NCBI GenBank assembly: GCA_964035775.1
Contig: OZ038316.1
Coordinates: 30,423,885 to 30,487,884 of the forward strand
Direction: 5' to 3'
Source of the DNA: Osedax frankpressi
Taxonomy: Eukaryota > Annelida > Polychaeta > Sabellida > Siboglinidae
DNA: 64,000 nucleotides
Of this stretch, positions 23,901 through 35,668 are shown in pieces (the first letter of the stretch is position 1; the number at the start of each line of letters is the position of its first letter). The notes beneath the pieces were generated by a model. The model was given only the letters and a program-made list of their open reading frames with translations, did not search any database and had not been told where the DNA came from. The position numbers and the translations under genes were made by a program.

Positions 23901-25026
23901 AGTGTACATAACAAGCGTTTCCTACGGCTCAACGCAACAGACCTTCCTTGAGCGCGAAGAGCATATCCATTCGGCAAAGGTCATCGGCCCTGGTTACCGA
24001 GAAACCCAGTCGCAGGAAGTTCTTCTCGATTCTCTCGGCGTCGACGTCGGTCCCGTCCCGCATCGACTGACCCGTAGACTGCGGGGACGGGCGGAGTTAA
24101 GGAGGGCGAAGGAAGCGCTAGTGGTTAAGAAGGCGTGGGCTAATGGGTGAGAAGGGGCGTGGTTAAAGTGTGCACGAATGTTTAATAAAAACTGTGTATT
24201 TATGCGTCATATCGACAGTATTACAATGGCGGTGAATGAGCGTGACAATGGTGGTGAAAAGGCGTGGTGATGGCGGTGAAGGGGTGTGGCAATGGCGGTA
24301 AGGGGCTTGGTAATGGTAGTGAAGGGCGTGGTAATGGTGGTGAAGGAGTGTGGCAATGGTGGTGAAGGGGCGTGGCGATGGTGGTGAAGGTGCGTGACAG
24401 TGGTGGTGAAGGGGCGTGGCAATGGTGGTGAAGGGCGTGGTAATGGTAGTGAAGGGCGTGGTAATGGTGGTGAAGGAGTGTGGCAATGGTGGTGAAGGGG
24501 CGTGGCGATGGTGGTGAAGGGGCGTGGCAATGGTGGTGAAGGGCGTGGCAATGGTGGTGAAGGGGCGTGGCAATGGTAGTGAAGGGGCGTGGCGATGGTG
24601 GTGAAGGGGTGTGACAATGGTGGTGAAGGGGCGTGGCGATGGTGGTGAAAGGGGCGTGGCAATAGTGGTGAAAAGGCGGATCGCCGTATGCAGGTGACCA
24701 CGTAGTAACCTTGTGAAAGTTTTTGTTGTTGAAAATAATGCACATGCCGGCATTAGCAGAAGGATACCTTTGCCTCGATAGTGCAGAGGCCGGAGGCAGA
24801 GCGCTACATCCTGTTCTGCGGAACAAGCGAGTGGTCAAGCGGGTGGTAAGGCGACCGGTCATTGCTAGATCGGATAGGCCTGGCACCGATCATGCAACAA
24901 CTTTCACAGGTATTATTAACATCCGATGAAAACATCACAAAATAGATACAGAGTTATATTTCTAGAGCAAACTGATATAATTTGATGTCGTAAAATCACA
25001 CATATATATATATGTAAATATATACA

Positions 25027-25078
<52 letters not shown>

Positions 25079-25125
25079 TCATATATATATTTCATATATT
25101 ATATGTATTTATATATATATATATA

Positions 25126-25164
<39 letters not shown>

Positions 25165-28100
25165 CATTCTATGTTGAGTTATAGGTCAAGTGAATAAGCC
25201 ATCTTATGAGATCTATATGAGATGGATAAAGAAAATTTACACAACACATTTAATGATCTCAATTTAGGCAGGGGCCCAGGAAAAGTTAATTAATTAAATT
25301 GATATTAGAACGTACTTACAAAGAAATAATTTTGCGCTATATAAAAGTGGATTGAAACAATTTAATCACCTGGATTATGAGCCGAGATTATGGAAAATTA
25401 TGTAACTTCGGAAAAAATCTCCAATATTGATTACATTTACAATATTGATTTTATAAGTCTATAAATAAATACTTTTTGTGATTTCTGTGCTTGAATTTGC
25501 TTAAATCGATTATCAATAGATGAAGACCTAGGCAAACAAAAGAATAGGAACAATGAATCATTGCAGACTAATCAAAACTCCGGCGTTCTAATCAATACGA
25601 TCAAGGCAAATAACACTTGAATTTAAATATATGAATAGAAATACGCAATGATATGGTTTACTATAGCAAGTATTAGCTGTACAATCTGTAGAGAGCTGAA
25701 ACCACATAAAAAGTTTTTATATAACTACACAAACACTCATACGATTTCCTAGCCAAGAATTTGAATTTAAATATCATTCCATAACATTATAAAGCTAAAT
25801 AGTTTATATAGAATTTTGTGAATCCAAAAATTGGTGGTAAATTACCAAAAGTTAATTTCGTGATCTTAAAAATATTTCTTTGTGATTTTATTAATATTAA
25901 TAAATTTAATTAATTAAATTCTATGATCACTTTAATATATAATATACACAATATAACCATTAGCTAATGATTATACATTGTAGCAGTATTACATTGATGT
26001 TTAAACCTTATATCATAATATTATATTATATATATAAATATACTATAGAATATTATAACAATGAATTGCCAGCATAGACAAGAAGATTAAAAAATGTTAT
26101 TTTAAAAAGATAAATAAGTAACTTAAGTTATTATATAACTGCAATATAAATATAATTGTATTTGATTAAAACAACTAAACAACTATAAACAAACATTATA
26201 ATATAAAATAGATCTGATTTATAGTGAATGATTCAGCGTGCCAACTCGAATATACATAAAAGTGCTACACAAACACCACATACATAAACACCACATACAT
26301 AAACACCACATACACAAATAACACATACATAAATACCACATACACAAACACCACATACATAAACAACAAATACACAAACACCACAAACAAAAACACCATA
26401 TACACCACATACACAAACACCACATACACAAACACCATATACACCACATACACAAACACCATATACACCACATACACAAACACCGCATACACAAACACCA
26501 CATGCACAAACACCACGTACACAAACACCACAAACAAAAACACCACATACACAAATAACACATACACAAATAACACATACATAAACACAACATACATAAA
26601 CACAACATACACAAATAACACATACACAAATAACACATACACAAACACCACATACATAAACAACAAATACACAAACACCACAAACAAAAACACCATATAC
26701 ACCACATACACAAACACCACATACACAAACACCATATACACCACATACACAAACACCATATACACCACATACACAAACACCGCATACACAAACACCACAT
26801 GCACAAACACCACGTACACAAACACCACAAACAAAAACACCACATACACAAATAACACATACACAAATAACACATACATAAACACAACATACATAAACAC
26901 AACATACACAAATAACACATACACAAATAACACATACACAAATAACACATACACAAATAACACATACACAAACACCACAAACAAAAACACAACATACATA
27001 AACACAACATACACAAATAACACATACATAAACAACAAATACACAAACACCACAAACAAAAACACCACATACACAAATAACACATACACAAATAACACAT
27101 ACATAAACACCACATACATAAACACAACATACACAAATAACACATACATAAACAACAAATACACAAACACCACAAACAAAAACACCACATACATAAACAC
27201 CACAAACAAAAACACCACATACACAAATAACACATACACAAATAACACATACATAAACACCACATACATAAACACCACAAACAAAAACACCACATACACA
27301 AATAACACATACACAAATAACACATACATAAACACCACATACATAAACACAACATACACAAATAACACATACACAAATAACACATACATAAACACCACAT
27401 ACATAAACACCACAAACAAAAACACCACATACACAAATAACACATACACAAATAACACATACATAAACACCACATACATAAACACAACATACACAAATAA
27501 CACATACACAAATAACACATACATAAACACCACATACATAAACACAACATACACAAATAACACATACACAAATAACACATACATAAACACCACATACATA
27601 AACACCACATACATAAACACCACATACACAAATAACACATACACAAATAACACATACACAAATAACACATACATAAACACCACATACATAAACACCACAA
27701 ACAAAAACACCACAAACAAAAACACCACATACACAAATAACACATACACAAATAACACATACATAAACACCACATACATAAACACCACAAACAAAAACAC
27801 CACATACACAAATAACACATACACAAATAACACATACATAAACACCACATACATAAACACAACATACACAAATAACACATACACAAATAACACATACATA
27901 AACACCACATACATAAACACAACATACACAAATAACACATACACAAATAACACATACATAAACACCACATACATAAACACCACATACATAAACACCACAA
28001 ACAAAAACACCACATACACAAATAACACATACACAAATAACACATACATAAACACCACATACATAAACACCACAAACAAAAACACCACATACACAAATAA

Positions 28101-29661
28101 CACATACACAAATAACACATACATAAACACCACATACATAAACACCACATACACAAATAACACATACACAAATAACACATACATAAACACCACATACATA
28201 AACACAACATACACAAATAACACATACACAAATAACACATACATAAACACCACATACATAAACACAACATACACAAATAACACATACACAAACAACAAAT
28301 ACACAAACACCACATACATAAACACCACATACATAAATAACACATACACAAATAACACATACATAAACACAACATACATAAACACAACATACACAAATAA
28401 CACATACACAAATAACACATACACAAATAACACATACACAAATAACAAATACACAAACACCACAAACAAAAACACCACATACACAAATAACACATACACA
28501 AATAACACATACATAAACACCACATACATAAACACAACATACACAAATAACACATACATAAACAACAAATACACAAACACCACAAACAAAAACACCACAT
28601 ACATAAACACCACAAACAAAAACACCACATACACAAATAACACATACACAAATAACACATACATAAACACCACATACATAAACACCACAAACAAAAACAC
28701 CACATACACAAATAACACATACACAAATAACACATACATAAACACCACATACATAAACACAACATACACAAATAACACATACACAAATAACACATACATA
28801 AACACCACATACATAAACACCACAAACAAAAACACCACATACACAAATAACACATACACAAATAACACATACATAAACACCACATACATAAACACAACAT
28901 ACACAAATAACACATACACAAATAACACATACATAAACACCACATACATAAACACAACATACACAAATAACACATACACAAATAACACATACATAAACAC
29001 CACATACATAAACACCACATACATAAACACCACATACACAAATAACACATACACAAATAACACATACATAAACACCACATACATAAACACCACATACATA
29101 AACACAACATACATAAACACCACATACATAAACACCACATACATAAACACAACATACACAAATAACACATACATAAACAACAAATACACAAACACCACAA
29201 ACAAAAACACCACATACACAAATAACACATACACAAATAACACATACACAAACACCACAAACAAAAACACAACATACATAAACACAACATACACAAATAA
29301 CACATACATAAACAACAAATACACAAACACCACAAACAAAAACACCACATACACAAATAACACATACACAAATAACACATACATAAACATAACATACACA
29401 AATAACACATACATAAATACAACATACACAAAACTACATAAACAAATACCACATACGCAAACACCACATACACAAACACCACATACACAAACACCACATA
29501 CACAAACACTGCATACACAAACACCACATACACAAATACCACATACACAAACACCACATACACAAACACCATTGAATTACTAATATAATAACATCCTACA
29601 CAAACCTAGGGTTTGGTGAACTGTCACCGTAAGCGTCTATGTGGTCAAGTCCCTTCGACAT
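20971..29661 (-). CDS. Effector caspase (caspase-3/7 type)
   Basis: Six exons in transcript order: 29606-29661, 24710-24815, 23943-24078, 22314-22489, 21776-21908, 20971-21218. All phases match and give about 284 aa. It is a cysteine protease that cuts after Asp to carry out apoptosis. Visible residues: [14 protein letters not shown] (p20 start), Arg61 (RDGTD), His118 (LSHGE), Cys160 (QACRG, split by intron 4) and Arg208 (YFSWRN). The linker holds DVTD177-S178, an ideal caspase cleavage site between large and small subunits. The p10 ends [12 protein letters not shown]. The pro-region is short with no CARD or DED, so this is an executioner. The first exon ([16 protein letters not shown]) is supported only by phase and position. 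Introns 1 and 2 hold minisatellites. Confidence 0.93.
21219..21775 (-). other. Caspase intron 5
   Basis: Plus-strand sequence is strongly C/T-rich at 21480-21760, including a run of ten C at about 21703, so the sense intron is G/A-rich. This is unusual beside AT-rich neighbours. No exon was recognised. Confidence 0.6.
24206..24690. repeat. 21-22-bp minisatellite (caspase intron 2)
   Basis: About 22 copies of a G-rich unit built on GGTGGTGAAGGGGCGTGGCA (plus strand). It starts about 20-30 bases inside intron 2, next to exon 2. On the sense strand it is C/T/A-rich (CACCACCATTGCCACGCCCC). Long Pro/His/Thr-rich frames through it are repeat artefacts. Confidence 0.95.
25014..25163. repeat. (TA)n tract (caspase intron 1)
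   Basis: Interrupted TA dinucleotide runs. Confidence 0.95.
26255..29572. repeat. 3.3-kb 15-bp minisatellite (caspase intron 1)
   Basis: About 220 copies of 15-bp units such as ACATACATAAACACC and ACACATACACAAATA, arranged in shuffled higher-order patterns. A block beginning near 26381 is repeated almost exactly near 26678 (offset about 297 bp). The array begins 34 bases after the exon 1 donor. On the caspase sense strand it is G/T-rich (TGTGTATGTG, TGTTTATGTATG). Because 15 is divisible by three, frames stay open for over 1,000 codons in two frames with only a handful of residue types; I reject these as genes. Confidence 0.97.
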
Positions 29662-30398
29662 GTTGAAACTTTGATCTTTACCTGGTTAAGAATTATAAAA
29701 ATGAATTATTAACTAATCAACATTTAAAACCGATCAAAGTATTTACTTTTGGGTAATTAATAATTACTAATTATGATATCATGTTTATTTATTATAAAAA
29801 AAGAAAATTTCAATAAATGGATTCTATATTATAATACCTAAGTTTTATCTAAAGGTTTTCAGTTGTATGTAATATATTGGGGGGATATTAATCACTGATA
29901 ATGTTAATGTAGAAATAATATCAATCTTTATTGAATTATCCATATCTAATCATGTAATATATTCAATAATTCAGTTTTCTAATATTTAACATTATATACA
30001 AAAAAAAATTACAAATTATCCAGTCTATTTTTAATAGTTTACGTATTATAAAAACAACTATTTAGTATAAATATATAATAAATTTATTTAAAATTTTCAG
30101 AATATTTTATTTATTTACATATACAAATTATTTAACTTTCGATGGAAGTATAAAAAAATAGTCCCTATATTCGTTAAAGTATGTTTAGTAAGTAAAAATA
30201 ATTAAAATCTTTTAAAATTTACCGTATAATTTTAGCAATATTTTTCTAGATATGAAATAATAAAAATAATTACATATAACACCATAAAACTTATTAATAT
30301 ATTGCTTAAAACGCATTAATACATAAGAAAATAGTCTGTATATGTCTATATAAAGCAGCTACAAACAAAGGCGACCTTTTCGATTATTAATTTTAAAA

Positions 30399-30485
30399 AT
30401 GGATGATTTTTCAGATTTATTAGATCCTATTAATGATTTGTCATCAGATGACTCATTATATGATATTGTGGTTGATAACTTTTAA
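30399..30485 (+). CDS. Small ORF, 28 aa, acidic, unknown
   Basis: Reads MDDFSDLLDPINDLSSDDSL then YDIVVDNF and a stop. A TATATAAAG box lies at about 30350, roughly 50 bases before the ATG, a plausible core-promoter distance. The acidic, hydrophobic-spaced peptide resembles N-terminal ends of some transposon proteins. It may be the first exon of a lost transposon gene, a solo remnant, or chance. No downstream exon was recognised. Confidence 0.2.
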   Translation: MDDFSDLLDPINDLSSDDSLYDIVVDNF

Positions 30486-31184
30486 TTGATATATATCTTC
30501 CCAATTTATATATTTAACTTGGTAAAATAGCAATACATTACTTTCTTATAATATTAAATTGAAAAATATTCTTTAAAAAATAGTTTACATGAATATATTA
30601 AATTAGTATTTTATTTAGAAATTAAATAGATTTTATACTATTATGTAGTAGTTAGATGTCTTTAATGTAAGTTTTGGTTTTATATAGGAAATGTTAATGA
30701 TTCATAAGTTATGAGAAATTAAATAATCCATGCGATAATAAATTTAGAAAGTAATATTTTTACAAATTTAATCGGACGTAATATAATGTGCCGTTTATAT
30801 AACATAACTTTTGCTATATTTATAATTTTAATAAAATTTAAAAACTACTGTAAAGATTATTATATTATCTATTACTTTTACGAGATATGTATATACTTTA
30901 ATTGAATATAAATATTATTAAAATAATATTATGTAAATTTAACCAGATAATTAAATTTTTTTTTTTACATACTTATGATATACCTGAAATGTATTGTTTT
31001 TAATTATAAAATATACTATGATATGTATATTTATGTTTTATTTAATATTCTTGATACTTTTACCGAGTTATGAGCTATTTTATTGACCGTAGTAAAAAAA
31101 ATTAAAAACACGTAAATCTATTGATTCCTACCAGCGTGATGCAAAAAACTACCGCTGGAAAAAGGATTAAGGAAACCTGTATTT

Positions 31185-31326
31185 TATATTATACAAACAA
31201 TGTTTTTGTTTATAAAAAAACCATCAATCTTATTACAATACAACTTGTTAAATATGCGTTCAACGAGTTGTGTTGTAATAGGATTGATGATTTATTTATA
31301 AACAACAAAATTGCTTGTATAATATA
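31185..31326. repeat. Long imperfect inverted repeat (hairpin)
   Basis: Arms of about 66 bp, 31185-31250 and 31261-31326, separated by about 10 bases around TATGCG. Arms begin TATATTATACAA on both sides and share GTTTATAAA, CATCAATC and TATTACAA. About nine differences are seen; three would be G-U pairs in a plus-strand RNA. Weaker similarity continues outward. It could be a foldback or MITE-type remnant or a hairpin RNA. Confidence 0.75.
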
Positions 31327-34300
31327 AGGTACAAAAATCCTTTATAAAAATAACAAAATCTGCATTGTACAGATAGTTATCAATCATTAACCACTATTTT
31401 AACAATTACAATTATTAACGTCTAAAATTAAATCATCAGCTCAGCTGGTAAGGATTATAACTACTACAAATAGTAGTTATCTTATTGTAATATTCCTGAT
31501 AGTCATATTCATTATTATTAAATAATTAATAAGTATAGTCACTATGGCTTTTATAAGAGTATAATATTTAATAAATAAATAAGTTATTTATATTTATTAT
31601 ATAACTCACTTAGATCCGAGATTCGTAGTTTTTAAATAGTAAATTAAAGTTTGAGATGAAATCAATTTTATTAATACAAATTTTATAGTAAAAATAAATA
31701 AATATAAATGTACTAACAATTGATACGTAATAATAAGATAACCTTTAATATAAAATATTAAGTTACAAATAAAATATTATTATTTATTTACATTGAGTTT
31801 TTAACCACGCCTTAATAAAAATGTTTGACTTGTATGATTGACATATATGCATATATCCAAGATTATCTTGACATATATATTATACCAATATATTTATAGA
31901 TTTACTTTATATTATTGTTCTATTTTATAATCTTAAGATTTATGCTAAATCTATAGATTTACATTTAATTGCGTACTTTATTAAGTAATCCCTTAACCAG
32001 ATATAACAGTTAATGAATTGTTTTTTTATAAAGAATCAAATTACGATATTTTATTTTCTGGATTGTTACCAGTAAATATTCTGTTTCTTACATATATTCA
32101 ACACTAATCTATTTTATGCTAATATTATAATTGTTGTTTAAGTAATACAACTGTTCATTTATGCGCTTTATAAACAAATTATGTAAGTAATATTCTAATT
32201 AATGTGTGAGATTACATATTTTGTATAGAAACAATAACTTATATATGTTATTGTTTGTATGTCAAATATGTTAATATTACTTGTAAATATTTTAATTAAA
32301 TTTCATGGTGGTATATTTCATTTTCATGTGTAATTTAATCGTAACACTATTGATGTATCAGTCTCCTATTCTATTTATTTTTTTTTCATTTTAAATTTAG
32401 ACTATTTTCAATTGATCTCATTCGTATTGATAATTTAATAATTATTTGATTATACTAAACTGTTCTGTTTCCTGGCTAACTTCCATTTATAAGCCGCAGA
32501 TCTTCAAATCACAGATCGCATGTTACTTTTATTCACATTGTTACGGTTATATCAAAGAAGTTGAAATTGCATTTGACTTTCTTGACATACTTCTAATATT
32601 TCTGTAAAGGAAATACTATGATATAATAATTATTACGTATATGTTAGCAATTGTGTATCCTAGTAATGCCAGAGATTGTAAATTTGTCAATTTGAGCTTT
32701 CTAAATTTCAACTATTCAAAGATCGAGTAGATGGAATTCAACATATACTATTTTCTTGCTCTTGAATGCATACTCTAATTTAATTACAGATTGAAATTAC
32801 AAAGTATTAAAAGCCATGATTGCTATAAATATTCAGCTCGGTATTAAAGTTTCTTTATTTATTCTCTAATTTAATCATTTGACGCTCAAGAATATAGTTA
32901 ATTTGGTTGTATATACGATTTCTAGTATATTGTTTTAATATGTAGGGTGATAACTAGAGATAACACATATTTCTAAAATTATACAATTATATTTTAGATA
33001 CTGGTAGATTATATATAAACATAATAGCATCTTATAGGATAACATATCACTTCTTACCAATACCAAGTTGTATTGAAGTTGTTGTTTATAAAACCTATGA
33101 ATGATATATTAATATATATTATATATATAATTAATCATTATCTATGAATACTATATTATTAATTAGTAATAATAATCACATGATAGAAATATATATATCA
33201 ATATATTAATATATAAATAGTATTTATTAAATACCAATTGGTATTTATTTGTTTATATTATATTTTTTATTTCTCACTTTAAATATATTATATTTTGTCA
33301 AGGCAGTGAGTACACTTATCTGTAATAACACGCAGGTATTTATATGTTTACATTACTTCAATTGTATAGAGTATACAACTATTGTAAATAGAGTAGATAA
33401 CCATAAATGATAACATAGCTTTATTGTAATTATTTAATTTTAAATGCAAATATTGGTCAATGAGATTGTATATAGACTTTCAATGTTATATAATAATTAA
33501 TAATTATATTGAATAGTGAGTAATAAAGCATTAGGCAAATATATAATGAATATAGGTATAATTTGAAAATATGTAAAATGCCTTTTACAGATTTTATAAA
33601 ATAAAGATATATAAGTGATGTTATATTTGAGTATATATTAATATATATTAAGAATTAATATAAAAATTAGGTACTAGTATGCTTATTCGATAATTGTTAA
33701 TATATTCTGCTGACATGGCATTTTAATATATTGAAAGCCTGTACCATAGAGCATATAAGTGTTGTAATAAGAAAAATAAGCATAAGATGTGTGAATATTT
33801 GTAATGCTTCCAATAGATCATTTCAAAATTAATTGTAAAATGTGATTATATTTCCTCAGAGAAAAATCTATTATATATTCTAATTATAGAATTACATACA
33901 CATAAAGATAATTAAATATATATGAATAAGTATAATATAACAATATAGTAATCATGACTTCTTTTAACTAAAGGAGGCCATGGTATAATATATATTTTGA
34001 GATTACCGGATATGTACTAGTAATAATATTAATTTTTTTCACATGAAGCATCATGTAATTTAAAGGATTAATTCATTTTCCTATTAAATGTTTAAGTTGT
34101 AATACTTGCAGTATTTGATATTACTTTAATATTGCATTCTTATTATACCTTACAATGTGAAATCTTAGAAAAGGTAGTCATTATTAACTATCTTCTTATT
34201 CTTTTTATTATGAAGTATAAATTATATTATTTAATGAAGAAACTTATAAAGGTTATATCAATTACAATGTGAAGAGGTAGATTTGTTCATTTTAATTACA

Positions 34301-35287
34301 AATTTACATTGATTAATATCGATTTTCATTTATTGATTTCCATTGATTTATAATGATCAGATTACCATATTTACTCTTTATAGAATATCGGGGATGATTT
34401 GATAAATAGTTTTATTGTTCAATTTTAAAACATGGATAACATAATACAATCACAAATTACATTCAATAAGAACTAATCAATGCATGTGCATTCATTACAT
34501 TCGCTAGTCGTGGTAGATGCGAATTTCAATTAAACGGTATGTTCTTTGGCTGTCCTGTTTTATTGAGGAGCATTTCAGATGAATTCAATTATTATAACGT
34601 TATAATGCAATGCAATTAATTGTAATGCAAACCTACTCAGGGTGCGAATTCACAATGGAAAGATCCAAAACAATGGGTGTTCCAATATTACTCTGTTCTG
34701 AAAGTATGTCAAATAATAACTATAACTAATGTAGTTATTGTTAAAAGCTTTATTACATTATTTATAATAAGTATACATCAATAATTAGCATTGTATTGTA
34801 GTGTATACATTTGGTGGAATATCTTATAGTAGAAAATTGGTAAATTTAAATTTATAACTATCAACAGATCATATCAAATCTTATCAAACTATTTCAAACT
34901 AGAACACCTCCGATCTTGAGGTTTTTAACAAAAGCTGAATTAATTCATCTTTACAATACATTTGGAATCTAATTTTTAATTCGGTATGGGCTTTTGATCT
35001 AGACATAATATTTAGCTATTGGACAATCGAATCAGTACCATTGGATACACATATTTAAGCCTAGATAAGTCATTATAAGTCAATATCAATGTGAGTCGAT
35101 GTCAAAGGCATGTCAATTAATGCATCATTGTAACAACATTCTCTGATTGATCATATTACATTCAAATAAAGTTTGATTTCATAACAATATGTAATATAAC
35201 TTTTATAGAACTTTGCTGTTGCTACGAATTACGAGGCTAAGAATGTAAATTATAGTTTGCATGGTAAGTTCATCATATATTTGATCA

Positions 35288-35668
35288 CTACACACAATAT
35301 AAACCCAGTTGCGTGGCATTAAGAGACGGCAGTGGAGTGTGCAGAACATATAGGGGGTTTGCATTGTCACACTTTTCGGATAATTCGGATGCCGATCGGT
35401 CGTCGTCTTCTTCGGTTGGCCGGGAAACGACGGACGACGTGATTGGTTGGTTAGTAGCCACCGAGGAAGGCGTGGCTATGGTTTCGGCTACGGCGGCGTG
35501 GCTGTGCGACTCGGTGTACGTCGAGGTTGCACCAGTCTCCAAAACTGCAATCGGCGGACGATTTGATTTGGTAACTCGAGGTGCGGAAGGATTGCTAAGC
35601 TTACGAGTATTGCCGAGAAACACACAACTAACCATTGATATCAGGCAGTGATTCGAGAATAGATTTAT
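35288..35668 (-). other. gbf1 3'-terminal region with two possible C-termini
   Basis: After exon 37 (ending in phase 1) the first acceptor is at 35669 (TTGTTACAG). Read in phase, exon 38 gives [13 protein letters not shown] and a stop at 35628. In another frame the same DNA is open down to 35288 and encodes a Ser/Thr/Ala-rich, polar sequence (e.g. ATPSSVATNQPITSSVVSRP, EEDDDRSASELSEKC). This resembles the disordered tail of GBF1 proteins and is clearly more GC-rich than its surroundings, as exons here are. A further splice event, for example from the GTTAGT donor at about 35632, would be needed to enter that frame. I cannot settle it. Confidence 0.5.

Larger units (their letters stand above)
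29662..35287. other. AT-rich intergenic region between caspase and gbf1
   Basis: About 5.6 kb without a recognised gene. It holds a small ORF with an upstream TATA-like box (30399-30485), a long imperfect hairpin (31185-31326) and otherwise featureless AT-rich sequence. It should contain the caspase promoter just above 29661 and the gbf1 3' UTR and polyadenylation region below 35628. Confidence 0.6.

Noticed and set aside
24163-24886. Pro/His/Thr-rich frames overlapping caspase exon 2
   Set aside because: They are read-through of the 21-22-bp array; only the part 24710-24815 is exon.
26219-29572. Minus-strand frames of over 1,000 codons rich in Val, Tyr, Phe, Cys, Leu
   Set aside because: Two overlapping frames are open through the same 15-bp array in caspase intron 1, as expected from a period of five codons. 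No start context or domain.
31121-31327. 68-codon plus-strand ORF
   Set aside because: It coincides with the two arms of the hairpin and has no similarity that I recognise; openness is likely chance.
35313-35651. Plus-strand ORF of 112 codons
   Set aside because: It is the antisense shadow of the Ser/Thr-rich frame at the gbf1 3' end.
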